Positions 48,317 through 57,306 of a DNA stretch of 64,000 bases are shown here, in pieces. How positions within the stretch are numbered: the stretch's first letter is position 1; each line of letters opens with the position of its first letter. The stretch is from Candidatus Competibacteraceae bacterium (GTDB lineage Bacteria; Pseudomonadota; Gammaproteobacteria; Competibacterales; Competibacteraceae), in assembly GCA_027492875.1 (NCBI GenBank), contig JAPUDV010000055.1:1-64000 (forward strand), written 5' to 3'. The notes beneath the pieces are model-generated. The model was not told where the DNA came from, searched no databases, and was given only the letters and a program-made list of their open reading frames with translations. Both the position numbers and the translations under genes were made by a program.

Positions 48317-48678
48317 AACAACCCCACCCTCCCGGTTCTGCTCCTTCCCGGACAGAGGAACACGTCAGCGTCAAGAACCGGGCGGCGACCTCATCCCCGC
48401 CGTTCGATCTCCTGTCGGAACGGGTGGGGCGCAAGGCGGCGCGCAAATTGCGGGCGCGCGAGGCGGACCGACCCAGCGTCTGGTTCGGCCTGGGGCTATT
48501 TGGCATCGTTGGTTGGACGGTGGCGCTGCCGGCCGTTCTGGGCGCGCTGCTGGGGCTGTGGCTCGACCGGCATTGGCCCGGTCGGCATTCCTGGACCTTG
48601 ACGCTGCTCGTCGCGGGTCTGGTGCTTGGCTGCGCTGCGGCCTGGCACTGGCTGAAAAAACAGGAACCCCATGACTGA
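48313..48678 (+). CDS. atpQ: N-ATPase AtpQ (AtpI-like membrane protein)
   Basis: This 121-residue protein has two membrane helices (about 55-80 and 92-112). Its hydrophilic N-terminus contains FDLLSERVGRKAARKLRAREADRPSVWFGLG, followed by GWTVALPAVLGALLGLWLDRHWP, the AtpI/AtpQ pattern. It occupies the third position of the N-ATPase order. The start is a GTG overlapping the atpC stop. The frame is intact. The family is proposed to help Mg2+ uptake or c-ring assembly. Confidence 0.85.
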   Translation: MKQPHPPGSAPSRTEEHVSVKNRAATSSPPFDLLSERVGRKAARKLRAREADRPSVWFGLGLFGIVGWTVALPAVLGALLGLWLDRHWPGRHSWTLTLLVAGLVLGCAAAWHWLKKQEPHD

Positions 48679-48961
48679 GAATTGGATGGGGTCGCTGGCC
48701 GCGCTGGGTGGCCTACTCCTGGGCCTGTTTTACTTCGCCGGCCTGTGGTTCACCCTGCGACGACTGCCGGGCCATCCTCATCCCGCCTTGTGGGTGATCG
48801 GTAGTTTCGTTGTGCGGCTGGCCGTCAGCCTGAGCGGGTTCTATTTGATTCTCGGCCCGGATCGCAACCTGATCCGGCTGGGGATCGCGCTGCTGACTTT
48901 CATGGCGGCGCGGGTCGTGCTGACGCGCTATTTGCGACCGACGCCGGAGCCGCGAGCATGA
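48671..48961 (+). CDS. atpR: N-ATPase AtpR membrane protein
   Basis: This 96-residue protein has three hydrophobic helices (about 7-28, 40-60 and 66-84) and the AtpR features GLLLGLFYFAGLWFTLRRLP and SFVVRLAVSLSGFYLI. AtpR is found only in N-ATPase operons, so it supports the operon identification strongly. The frame is intact and its stop overlaps the ATG of atpB. Confidence 0.85.
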   Translation: MTENWMGSLAALGGLLLGLFYFAGLWFTLRRLPGHPHPALWVIGSFVVRLAVSLSGFYLILGPDRNLIRLGIALLTFMAARVVLTRYLRPTPEPRA

Positions 48962-49694
48962 CCATCAGTCCCGATTAAACCGTCTGTTTCGAATTTGGCT
49001 TCATCCGCATCAGCGCCACCCTGCTGTTCACTTGGCTGGTCATGGCGCTGCTGGTGGCCTTGGCTCGGCGGATCACTCGCCGCCTGGTCAGCGATGCCGC
49101 GCTGTCGCCTTGGCAAAACCTGCTGGAAGTACTGGTCGAGGGTATCCAGGAACAAATCCGCGATATCGCCCGGCAAGGACCCCGCACCCTATCTGCCCTT
49201 CGTCGGCACACTGTCCGTTTTCATCGCCGCCAGCAACCTTGCTGGCCATCGTCCCCGGTTTCGAGCCGCCCACCGGCTCGCTGTCCACCACCACCGCGCT
49301 GGCGCTATGCGTCTTGGTCGCGGCGCCGCTGTTCGGCGTCCAGCGGCGGGGCTGGCGCGCTTATCTCAAGGATTATGTGGAACCAACCCCGATCATGTTG
49401 CCGCTCAACATCATCGGCGAGCTAGCCCGCACTCTGGCGCTGGCGGTTCGGCTCTACGGCAACGTGATGAGCGGCACCGCGGTCGGGGCGATTCTGCTGA
49501 TCGTCACTCCGCTGTTGTTCCCGGTGCTGATGCACGCGCTGGAATTGCTGACCGGGATCATCCGAGCCTATATCTTTGCGGTGCTCGCCACGGTCTATCT
49601 CGCTGCGGCCACGGCGGCGCATGAGAATCCACCTCGCACTCCCTCATCCTCATCCTCGTCCTCGGAGGATGAGGGGCGAGTTCACGAACCCTGA
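48958..49694 (+). pseudogene. atpB: N-ATPase a subunit, nonsense plus two frameshifts
   Basis: After MTISPD the seventh codon is TAA (48976-48978). The same frame goes on with SATLLFTWLVMALLVALARR and SPWQNLLEVLVEGI. At GG 49177-49178 an extra G shifts to DPAPYLPFVGTLSVFIAASNL, and at TT 49239-49240 an extra T shifts again to LLAIVPGFEPPTGSLSTT and the functional helix LARTLALAVRLYGNVMSG (with the essential Arg). Three separate lesions rule out a working a subunit. The final SSSSSSSEDEG tail is read from a short CTC/ATC repeat. Confidence 0.9.
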
Positions 49695-49710
49695 CGGAGG
49701 ATCTCTCCCC

Positions 49711-49986
49711 ATGGATGCTGCGCTTCTCATCGGCCTGGCCTCGATCATCACCGCCGGCTTCACCATCGCCATCGGCACCATCGGTCCGGCTCTGGCGGAA
49801 GGCCGGGCGGTGGCCCAGGCTCTGGCCGCCATCGCCCAGCAACCGGACGAAGCAGCGACCTTGAGCCGCAGCCTGTTCGTCGGTCTGGCGATGATCGAAT
49901 CCACCGCCATCTATTGCTTCGTGGTGTCGATGATCCTGATTTTCGCCAATCCGTTCTGGGATCATTTCATCGCCGCCGGCCGGTAG
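49711..49986 (+). CDS. atpE: N-ATPase c subunit with Na+-type ligand pattern
   Basis: The protein is 91 residues: two membrane helices joined by the AQQPDEA loop. It keeps the ligand set of Na+-binding c subunits: Glu30 in TIGPALAEG, at the place of the Gln of Ilyobacter-type rings, and Glu63-Ser64-Thr65 in MIESTAIY. The frame is intact. The GGAGG before ATG 49711 is well placed. Its neighbours atpB and atpF are broken, so the ring has no stator channel. Confidence 0.93.
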   Translation: MDAALLIGLASIITAGFTIAIGTIGPALAEGRAVAQALAAIAQQPDEAATLSRSLFVGLAMIESTAIYCFVVSMILIFANPFWDHFIAAGR

Positions 49987-49988
49987 CC

Positions 49989-50772
49989 ATGCAGATCGAC
50001 TGGTTCACCGTCGTCGCCCAGATCGTCAATTTTCTGCTGCTGGTGTGGCTGCTGAAACGGTTTCTATATCGTCCGATGCTCGACGCCATGGCCGCCCGCC
50101 AGCAGAAAATCGCGGCGGCGCTGGAAGAGGCCCGAACCAAGGCCCAGCACGCCGAAATCGTGGCGCAAGCCGGTCGGGAACAGCAGGCCGGACTGGAAGC
50201 CCGGCGCGAGGCGTGGCTGGCTCAGGCCCACCAGGAGGTCGCGGAGCGGCGCGAGGAATGGCTGTCAGCGGCTCGAAGGGAGGTGGAGGCCCAGCGCGCC
50301 GACTGGTTGGCGACCTGGCGGCGGGAGCAGGCGGAAGGCCAGCGCGCACTGCAATGGGAAGCCGTCCGCCGGTTGACCGAGGCGCTCCGCCACGCCTTGC
50401 GCGAACTGGCCGACGCCGACCTGGAGCGGCAGATGCTCGAACCGCTGCTGGCGCGACTGCACGGCCCTGGGCGCGGGCGAACGCGCGGCGCTGGCTCAGG
50501 CCGCATTGGGTGGCTGTACCGTCACCACCGCCTTCCCCCTGGATGCGACGCTGCAACAAGACTGGCAAACGGCGCTGAACCCACTGCTGGGTATCGAGAC
50601 GCCACTTCGTTTTCATCACGATCCGAACGCCGCTTGCGGCATCATGCTGGAAATGCCCGGTCACCGTCTGGCCTGGACCCTGGACAGCTATCTCGACGGT
50701 TTCGGCGAAGCGCTCGCCCAAGTGTTGAATTCCCAAGCAGCCGTCGTGGCCGACGACCATGCCCGACCCTGA
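49989..50772 (+). pseudogene. atpF: N-ATPase b subunit, frameshifted
   Basis: The membrane anchor QIDWFTVVAQIVNFLLLVWLLKRFLYRPM and the long basic/acidic helix (AARREVEAQRADWLATW) read in one frame to 50462. An extra G at GG 50463-50464 then shifts the frame. The normal C-terminal part (CTVTTAFPLDATLQQDWQTALNPLLG ... [20 protein letters not shown]), the delta-like domain fused in N-ATPase b subunits, continues in another frame to the stop at 50772. It overlaps the atpA start. Confidence 0.88.
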
Positions 50773-52219
50773 GCTGTTCGCGCCTTTTGACCGGGCGCTG
50801 GCCGCCTATCGGCCCGTGGTCAAGGTGGTGGAAACCGGCGTGGTGGAGCGGCTCGGTCAGGGCATCGCCCAGGTAAATGGCTTGCCGGGCGTCGAGGCCA
50901 TGGAACTGGTGCGTTTTCCCAACGGCATTCTCGGTATCGCCTTCAATCTGGACCCCGATGAGATCGGGGTAGTACTGCGCAACGACAGCAGCGGCCTCAA
51001 GGCCGGCGATCCGGTCGAGCGCACCGGACGGGTGGTGGATACGCCGGTCGGTTCCGCCTTGCTGGGGCGGGTGGTCAATGCCTTGGGCGAACCGCTGGAC
51101 AAAGCCAGCCCGCTGGTCGCCGCCGACCGCTGGCCGCTGGAACGGCCGGCGCCGCTGATCATGCACCGGGCGCCGGTCAGCGTGCCGCTGGCCACCGGTA
51201 TCAAGGTGATCGACGCCGCCATTCCGGTCGGCCGGGGCCAGCGGGAATTGATCCTGGGGGACCGGCAGACCGGAAAAACCGCGCTCGCCGTGGATGCCAT
51301 CCTCAATCAGGCCGATCAGAACGTGATCTACGTCTACTGCTGCATCGGCCAGCGCGGCGCGATGCGCCATACCTTCCTGGTGGTGGCCGCCGGCGAGGAA
51401 CCGCCCGGCCTGCAAGTGCTCACGCCCTATGCCGCCACCACCATGGCCGAATGGTTCATGGCCCAGGGTCGCGACGTGCTGATCGTCTACGACGATCTGA
51501 CCCGGCACGCCCAGGCATACCGGGAACTGTCGTTGCTGCTGCGCCGTCCGCCGGGGCTGGAAGCCTATCCCGGTGACGTGTTCTATCTGCATTCCCGGCT
51601 GCTGGAACGAGCCACCCGGCTGCGCCCGGAGCAGGGCGGCGGTTCGCTGTCGGCGCTGCCGATCGTCGAGACCGAGGCGCAAAACGTCGCCGCCTACATT
51701 CCAACCAACCTGATCTCGATCAGCGACGGCCAGATTGTGCTGTCCCCGGACTTGGCCCGAAAGGGCATCCTGCCGGCGGTCGATGTCGGTCAGTCGGTGT
51801 CGTGGGTGGGCGGCAAAACCCAATTGCCGGCCTATCGCGCCATCGCCGCCGAACTGCGGTTGGCCTATTCCCAGTTCGAGGAGTTGGAAAGCTTCGCCCG
51901 TTTCGGTACCCGCTTGGATGCGGCCACCCGCCGGACCCTCGAACGCGGCCATCGGGTGCGCGAAGTGCTGAAACAGCCGCAGTACCAACCGCTGCCGGTC
52001 GCCGCCCAGATCGCGGCGCTGCTGGCGGTGACCGAGGGCGTGTTCGACCGGGTGCCGCTGGAACGGGTAGAGGCGGCGGAGCGGGCGGTGCGGGAGCAGT
52101 TCGCCACCCGCCGTCTCGATATCGGTGAGCGGATCAGCGTCGGGGCACCGCTGAGCGACACCGACCGGGAGGCGCTGCTGACGGCGGCGCGGCTGGTGGT
52201 CGGCGGTCTCGCCGGGTGA
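50759..52219 (+). CDS. atpA: N-ATPase alpha subunit, internally deleted and lacking the arginine finger
   Basis: The frame is open for 486 residues and has Walker [37 protein letters not shown] and [14 protein letters not shown]. Two defects are visible. After CIGQR (codon at 51353) about 14 residues of a conserved helix are missing before GAMRHT, an in-frame deletion. The arginine finger of SVSRVGG is Trp349 in SVSWVGG (TGG at 51803, one C-to-T step from CGG). In F-type ATPases this Arg is needed for catalysis, so the product is probably non-functional even though it is translatable. Confidence 0.88.
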   Translation: MPDPELFAPFDRALAAYRPVVKVVETGVVERLGQGIAQVNGLPGVEAMELVRFPNGILGIAFNLDPDEIGVVLRNDSSGLKAGDPVERTGRVVDTPVGSALLGRVVNALGEPLDKASPLVAADRWPLERPAPLIMHRAPVSVPLATGIKVIDAAIPVGRGQRELILGDRQTGKTALAVDAILNQADQNVIYVYCCIGQRGAMRHTFLVVAAGEEPPGLQVLTPYAATTMAEWFMAQGRDVLIVYDDLTRHAQAYRELSLLLRRPPGLEAYPGDVFYLHSRLLERATRLRPEQGGGSLSALPIVETEAQNVAAYIPTNLISISDGQIVLSPDLARKGILPAVDVGQSVSWVGGKTQLPAYRAIAAELRLAYSQFEELESFARFGTRLDAATRRTLERGHRVREVLKQPQYQPLPVAAQIAALLAVTEGVFDRVPLERVEAAERAVREQFATRRLDIGERISVGAPLSDTDREALLTAARLVVGGLAG

Positions 52220-52653
52220 CCCAGGTGCTGCTGTTCCACAACCACCATCGGGGCGGCGAAAGCCATGAACCCACCAGCACCCGTCTGTTGCCGCTCGACC
52301 CGGATGCCCTGTGCCGCGAGTCGCCCGCGCCGTCGCGTTCCCTGCCCGGTTACGCCGTGGGTCGCGCCGAGCTGCTGGCCGCGTTGCTGCGAGAATGGTT
52401 GTTCGTGGAGCTGTTCCGCGCTTGCGCCGAGTCGCTGGCCAGCGAGCACGCTAGCCGCTTGCTGGCGATGCAGGCCGCCGAGCGCAATATTACGGACCGT
52501 TTGGCGGAATTGAACACCGCCTACCGCCAGCAGCGCCAAGAGGCGATCACCGCCGAATTGCTGGATGTGGTCGCCGGGTTTGAGGTGCTGGTGACGGCCG
52601 GCAGCCCCCGTGAAAAACTGCGCCGGGACGAGATGGGAAGAAGCGAAAGTTGA
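52216..52653 (+). pseudogene. atpG: N-ATPase gamma subunit, 5' half deleted
   Basis: Only the C-terminal 145 residues of gamma remain: [25 protein letters not shown], then the final helix ASRLLAMQAAERNITDRLAEL and AITAELLDVVAGFEVL. A full N-ATPase gamma is about 290 residues; the N-terminal coiled-coil helix and half of the Rossmann domain are absent. The junction lies exactly at the atpA stop (GTGA), so the ORF looks like a small gene but is a remnant. It converges on pyrF. Confidence 0.85.
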
Positions 52654-52660
52654 ACGGCGC

Positions 52661-53368
52661 CTACAGCGCGGCGGCGATCTCGTCTTGCAGGGCCTTGACG
52701 ACGCTAATCGGATCTTTGGCATTACGAATGGGGCGCCCCACCACCACGTAATCGGCCCCATTCCTGATGGCGGCATGGGCGGACGCGACCCGTTTCTGGT
52801 CGTCGTCCTGAATCGCGTCGTTGGTTCCTGGGCGGATGCCGGGCGTCACGATCAGAAACTTTTCGCCCAGCCCGTCCCGCAGGCGAGGGACTTCCAGGCC
52901 GGAAGAAACCACGCCATCGCAGCCCAGATCGAGCGCTTTCCGGGCCCGGAGGTAAACCAGATCCTCGATGGTGCCGGTCATGCCCATCTCCCGCATGTCG
53001 GATTCGTCGAAGCTGGTGAGCACGGTCACGGCCAAGATTTGGGCGCTGCCCCGTTCCTGCACGGCCGCGCGCAGAATCGGTTCGTTGCCATGCACGGTGA
53101 TGAAGGTAGCGCCCTTGTTTTTCAGTTCCCGAACCGCCAGGGCCACGGTCTCGGGGATGTCGAAGAACTTCAGATCGACCATCACCTTGTGGCCGCGCTG
53201 CAAGATCATGTCGATCGCGGGGAAGCCGCCCGCCAGGAACAGTTGCAGGCCGACTTTGTAGAACCTGACCTGATCGTCCAGGCGATCCAGCCAGCGTTCG
53301 GCTTCATCCTTTGAATCGACGTCCAGCGCGAAGATGATGCGCTCGTTGAGAGGGATCTGTTTTGTCAT
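52661..53368 (-). CDS. pyrF: Orotidine 5'-phosphate decarboxylase
   Basis: PyrF makes UMP. The 235-residue protein has RIIFALDVDSKDEAERWLDRL, the catalytic DLKFFDIPETV (Lys and Asp), FITVHGNEPILRAA, VVSSGLE and the phosphate-binding ends TPGIRPG and DYVVVGRPI. The ATG at 53368 matches the family; an open upstream frame overlaps the tRNA gene. Confidence 0.97.
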   Translation of the reverse strand: MTKQIPLNERIIFALDVDSKDEAERWLDRLDDQVRFYKVGLQLFLAGGFPAIDMILQRGHKVMVDLKFFDIPETVALAVRELKNKGATFITVHGNEPILRAAVQERGSAQILAVTVLTSFDESDMREMGMTGTIEDLVYLRARKALDLGCDGVVSSGLEVPRLRDGLGEKFLIVTPGIRPGTNDAIQDDDQKRVASAHAAIRNGADYVVVGRPIRNAKDPISVVKALQDEIAAAL

Positions 53369-53548
53369 GTCTCGACTCTTGGGGATGGAGTTGCAAGGAC
53401 TGTGGCCGCAACACGAACAGCGCGCGTGGGTACGGAGGCCGCGCGTCTTGCCGCCCGTCCATAGGGTAGCGTTGAAAAAGCACGACGGGCAACGCCTCAA
53501 GACCCAAAAACGAAAACGCCCCGCAGGATGGCAGGGCGTCGTTTGATC

Positions 53549-53624
53549 TGGCTCCCCAGCGCGGACTCGAACCACGGACCCGGTGATTAACAGTCACCTG
53601 CTCTACCGACTGAGCTACTGGGGA
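53549..53624 (-). tRNA. tRNA-Asn (anticodon GTT)
   Basis: The minus strand folds as a 76-base tRNA with acceptor stem TCCCCAG/CTGGGGA, D-arm AGCTCAGTCGGTAGAGC, and anticodon loop CTGTTAA flanked by GTGA/TCAC. The T-arm is GGTTCGAGTCC and CCA is encoded. Confidence 0.97.
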
Positions 53625-53856
53625 ATTGAAAGGACGAAGATGATATTGATCCTTGGCCGTACTGTCAATCCCTGCTCAGCGGGTGATCGGAGCAGCCGTG
53701 CGACTGGCCCTGGGTCAGAGAAGAGCGGTTTGGATGAGTCGGACCTTGGGAGCAGGATGTGAATTGTCGGCGAGGAGCGGAGCAGCGTCGGCTATATTTT
53801 GAGGGCAAGAACCTGCCCGATGTTGCCGCCCCTTCCAATCCAATCCGGTTTTATCC

Positions 53857-54312
53857 ATGGCCGCCTGTTGTCCGTTTTGCAACCTGCCGCGAGAACGCAT
53901 CGTCGCCGCTTCCGAGCGCATGCGCGCGATCCGCGACGCCTTTCCGGCATCGCTGGGACATACCCTGCTGCTGCCGCGCCGGCATGTGGTCTCGCTGTTC
54001 GATTTGACCGTGGTGGAGTGGGTGGAACTGGGCCAGTTGCTGGCCCGAATCCGTAAGGCCTTGCACGCTGAATTCCAACCAGACGGCTTTAACATCGGGA
54101 TCAACGAGGGTGCCGCCGCCGGCCAGACGGTCATGCATCTGCACGTGCATCTGATTCCCCGCTATCGGGGCGATCAGCCCGACCCGCGCGGTGGAGTGTA
54201 TCTTCCCGGACAAGACGCGCTACGAGCCACCGTGAACAAGGAGTGGAGGCAGGATCTGGAAGAACGGGGCGAAGGTGCCAAGCGCCGGGATGAATCGCTG
54301 GAGAGAGTTTGA
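53857..54312 (+). CDS. HIT family hydrolase
   Basis: This 151-residue histidine-triad protein has the active site HLHVHLIP (residues 92-99), an N-terminal CCPFCNLP zinc-like pair, LPRRHVVSLFDL and GFNIGINEGAAAGQTV. It is similar to FHIT/HinT-type nucleotide hydrolases that cleave dinucleoside polyphosphates or AMP-lysine-like adducts. The C-terminal tail after residue 110 is longer and charged. It stands alone between tRNA-Asn and a convergent hydrolase. Confidence 0.92.
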   Translation: MAACCPFCNLPRERIVAASERMRAIRDAFPASLGHTLLLPRRHVVSLFDLTVVEWVELGQLLARIRKALHAEFQPDGFNIGINEGAAAGQTVMHLHVHLIPRYRGDQPDPRGGVYLPGQDALRATVNKEWRQDLEERGEGAKRRDESLERV

Positions 54313-54351
54313 CTGATCGTTACCGATCAGGTGATTGCTTTTTACGGATGT

Positions 54352-55197
54352 TCAGCTTGCAACGAAGAATGGCGCCAGTGAGCGGGCGCAAGATTCCGGA
54401 TCTTCCAGATGGGGATGATGCCCGCCGGGCAGGATTTTCACCGTCAGATCGTTGATGCGGGCGTAGCGCTCCCGCATGTAGGCCCGCTTGACCAGATAGC
54501 CGTCCGCGCCGCAGAGCAGCAGCGCCGGTGCCGCGATGCGCTCCATGTAGGCCAGGATTTGCGGTTCGCTCAGGTACAGCGGCGAGACGAAGCGCAACCG
54601 GGGGTCAGTGCGCCAGCCGAGGCCGCCGTCGACCGGTTGGATGCCGCGCTCGACCAGAATCGCCGCCGCTTTCCACGACAAGCCGCCAGCCTCGCAGCGC
54701 GCCTGAATCGCCGCTTCCAGATTCGCATAAACCGGTGGGCGCTTGCGCGGCAGGGCGTCCATCTGCTCGATAGTTTTGCGCAAGTCGTCCGGACCGTCGG
54801 CGGGATGGCTGGTCGGCGGCCCTAAACCTTCGATCATCGCTACCCGGCTGATCCGTTCCGGTAGGGTGGCGGCAACGAAGCTGGCGATGCCGCCACCCAG
54901 AGAGTGGCCGAGCAAGGCGAAGCGGTCCCAGCTCAGCGCATCGGCGGCGGCGACCACATCGGGGATAAAATCGACGAAATGGTAATGGATGCCCGGCGGT
55001 CGGTGGTCGGAGCGGCCGTGCCCGATCAGGTCCAGCGCCGCCAGCCGCACGCCGGGCAACAGCGGCGCCAGGGCATCGAAGCTGGCGGCGTTGTCGAGCC
55101 AGCCGTGCAGCGCCAGTACCGGAACACCGTCCGGCGGACCCCAGACCCGCGCCGCCAGTCGTAGATAGGGGGTTTGCAGCTCCAGTTCCTCCGGCAT
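54352..55197 (-). CDS. Alpha/beta-fold hydrolase
   Basis: The 281-residue protein has the alpha/beta hydrolase order: VLALHGWLDNAASFDALAPLL (oxyanion loop), DLIGHGRSDHRPP, the nucleophile elbow LLGHSLGGGIA with Ser near 107, an Asp near LLLCGADGYLV and the catalytic His in GGHHPHLEDP. It could be an esterase or C-C hydrolase; the substrate is unknown. The ABM gene lies 13 bases upstream on the same strand, suggesting a two-gene unit. Confidence 0.9.
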   Translation of the reverse strand: MPEELELQTPYLRLAARVWGPPDGVPVLALHGWLDNAASFDALAPLLPGVRLAALDLIGHGRSDHRPPGIHYHFVDFIPDVVAAADALSWDRFALLGHSLGGGIASFVAATLPERISRVAMIEGLGPPTSHPADGPDDLRKTIEQMDALPRKRPPVYANLEAAIQARCEAGGLSWKAAAILVERGIQPVDGGLGWRTDPRLRFVSPLYLSEPQILAYMERIAAPALLLCGADGYLVKRAYMRERYARINDLTVKILPGGHHPHLEDPESCARSLAPFFVAS

Positions 55198-55210
55198 CGA
55201 CGGGTGGCTC

Positions 55211-55534
55211 TCAAACGCCGTGCGGGTAATCCCAACCTGGATCGGTCGGGAACAGAGTGGCGTATTTCACGCTGCTGCGCGGTTCCGCCATCAGCTCGGC
55301 CACGGCGTCGCGCCAACGGGCGTAGTGAGCGGTTTCCTTGTGTTGGGCCGTAGCCTCGACCGTGCGATAGACCTCGACCAGCACGAAGCGGGTCGGGTCG
55401 TCGGCCTGCTGGATCAGGTCGAAGCGGGCGATCCCCGCTTCCCGGACACTGTGGCGGGCGTTGTCCAGCGAGGCTGCCTTGAACGCCTCGACGCATTCCG
55501 GTTTGACGTGGACGAAGACATGGACGATCAGCAT
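55211..55534 (-). CDS. Antibiotic biosynthesis monooxygenase (ABM) domain protein
   Basis: This 107-residue ferredoxin-like ABM protein reads [47 protein letters not shown] and [10 protein letters not shown], the pattern of small LsrG/YgiN-like proteins. Members act on quinols or autoinducers. The ATG at 55534 follows GAGGAAAACACC; the longer open frame to 55570 is not needed. It precedes the alpha/beta hydrolase. Confidence 0.9.
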   Translation of the reverse strand: MLIVHVFVHVKPECVEAFKAASLDNARHSVREAGIARFDLIQQADDPTRFVLVEVYRTVEATAQHKETAHYARWRDAVAELMAEPRSSVKYATLFPTDPGWDYPHGV

Positions 55535-55618
55535 GGTGTTTTCCTCGCTTGACGGAATTCCCCCGATCAATGGGCGGGGGAATGGGATTGAGGGTGTCAG
55601 GATGTGTCCCTGTCTGTT

Positions 55619-56500
55619 TCAGGCGGCGCCCGCCGGCAGATAATCCAGCAGCAGCCCGCAGAAAATCACCAGCCCGAAACTGTTGTTGTTGAGAAACGCC
55701 TTGAAGCATTCGGCTGGTTCGCGGTTGCGAATCAGGTATTGCTGGTACAGGGCAAACCACGCTGCTACGAATAGCCCCAAATAATAGATCCAGCCGCGTT
55801 CGGCCAGCGGGCCCACCACGACCAGCACCCCCAGCAACGCCAGTTGCAGGTAGCCGATGATGTGCCTGTCCCGCGCGCCGAACAGGATGGCGGTGGATTT
55901 CACGCCGATCCGGCGGTCGTCTTCCCGGTCCACCATGGCGTACTGGGTATCGTAGATCGCCGACCAGAGCACATTGCCGAGGAACAGCAGCCAGGCCACC
56001 GGCGGCAGGTTGTCGCTCACCGCCGCGTAGGCCATCGGAATGGCCCAGCCGAAGGCCGCGCCGAGATGAAGCTGCGGTAGGGGATGCAGCCGCTTCATGA
56101 ATGGATAGCTGGCGGTCAGCGCTAGGCCGACGAAGGACAGCTTGACGGTCAGCGCATTCTGGGTCAGCACCAGAGCGAAGGCCAGCAGGCTCAGCACGGC
56201 GGCAAGGACCAGCGCTTCGCCCGGTTTGACCCGGCCAGCAGCCAGCGGCCGGTCTCGGGTACGGGCGACATGCGGGTCGAAATCGCGGTCGGCGAGGTCG
56301 TTCATGACGCAACCGGCCGAGCGCATCAACACCACGCCCAGCACGAACACGAGCACGACGCCGCGCGGCGGCTGGCCGCCGGCCGCCAGCCACAGTGCCC
56401 ACAGGGTCGGCCACAACAGCAGATAAATGCCGATGGGTCGGTGCAGGCGCATCAGCAGGGCGTATTCGCGCAGGCGGTCTTCGAGGCGTTCGATAGTCAT
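55619..56500 (-). CDS. ubiA: 4-hydroxybenzoate octaprenyltransferase
   Basis: UbiA attaches the polyprenyl tail to 4-hydroxybenzoate, the first membrane step of ubiquinone synthesis. The 293-residue protein has eight or nine membrane helices and the two Asp-rich motifs NDLADRDFD (near 66) and DTQYAMVDREDD (near 190), plus RPIGIYLLLWPTLWALW near the start. Its start overlaps the ubiC stop by four bases, which supports the pair. Confidence 0.96.
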   Translation of the reverse strand: MTIERLEDRLREYALLMRLHRPIGIYLLLWPTLWALWLAAGGQPPRGVVLVFVLGVVLMRSAGCVMNDLADRDFDPHVARTRDRPLAAGRVKPGEALVLAAVLSLLAFALVLTQNALTVKLSFVGLALTASYPFMKRLHPLPQLHLGAAFGWAIPMAYAAVSDNLPPVAWLLFLGNVLWSAIYDTQYAMVDREDDRRIGVKSTAILFGARDRHIIGYLQLALLGVLVVVGPLAERGWIYYLGLFVAAWFALYQQYLIRNREPAECFKAFLNNNSFGLVIFCGLLLDYLPAGAA

Positions 56501-57102
56501 GGGAGGAATCCAGTCCGGTCGACAAGAGCCGGGGATACCGGCAAGGCGGGCAGGAAAATCTCGCACACCAACAGCGGGTGGCGACCGTCGATCCAGAACA
56601 CCGAACGGCGTCCCCAAATCGCGTCCGGCGGCTCGGCGAAGCCGGCGAAGGCGCGCTGGTGCAGGCGCTGGCCGGCGACGATGCGAGCGATTTCCACCGG
56701 GCTGCGGTGGACCTTGGGGTCGGCGAACAGCACCTGCCCCAGGGGTCGGCTACCCAGGCGGGTCAGCCGGCGGCCGCGGCCGCGCAGGGTGATGGTCGGG
56801 ATCAGGGTTCGGGCGAACACCCAGGGCCGCTCGCCGCACAGCAACTGCACCTCGCGGGTCCAGGTCCAGGCATCCAGCCGTAGCCCCAAGGCGCGGGTTT
56901 CGTCGCGGCCGGGCCGCGTCCAGCCCTGACGCAGCACGCGCACGCGAAAGCGGTCCGGACAGCTCCGGCGCAGCCGCTGGGTCAGGGAGCCGGGGTCGAA
57001 CAGCCAGTCGGCCAGCCCGACCGGCAGGGCGGGCGAACGGGCGCGCGCGCGGGAAGACCAGGAGGGTGGATGGTGGGGAAGGTCGGGGCAATCGGCGTGC
57101 AA
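56497..57102 (-). CDS. ubiC: Chorismate pyruvate-lyase
   Basis: UbiC releases pyruvate from chorismate to give 4-hydroxybenzoate, the UbiA substrate. The fold is shown by WLFDPGSLTQRLRR, RVRVLRQGW, REVQLLCGERPWVFARTLIP, RPLGQVLFADP, AIWGRRSVFWIDGRHPLLVCEIFLPALP (with the catalytic Glu). No ATG precedes the conserved part in frame before 57312, so I used a TTG at about 57102 (201 residues). The true start is uncertain by a few codons either way. It is translationally coupled to ubiA. Confidence 0.85.
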   Translation of the reverse strand: MHADCPDLPHHPPSWSSRARARSPALPVGLADWLFDPGSLTQRLRRSCPDRFRVRVLRQGWTRPGRDETRALGLRLDAWTWTREVQLLCGERPWVFARTLIPTITLRGRGRRLTRLGSRPLGQVLFADPKVHRSPVEIARIVAGQRLHQRAFAGFAEPPDAIWGRRSVFWIDGRHPLLVCEIFLPALPVSPALVDRTGFLP

Positions 57103-57306
57103 GGCGGTTATTTCGTGAGTTCGGCGATTTTCGCAGCGGACAATTATGGCACGGTTGCCAGGCGTCGGGGGAATAACCCTGCGGGTTTGAGCGTGCCACG
57201 CGTCTGCGCCATGGCGGGATCGCTGGTATAGTGATACGGCTTTGCCGGCCTGTTCGGGATAAAGAACTGCCGGCTCACGGCCAGGATCGCTGATAAGTTG
57301 AGAACA

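Noticed and set aside
49625-49694. Ser-rich acidic tail of AtpB as a functional domain
   Set aside because: It is read from a short CTC/ATC repeat after the last membrane helix in an already broken gene.
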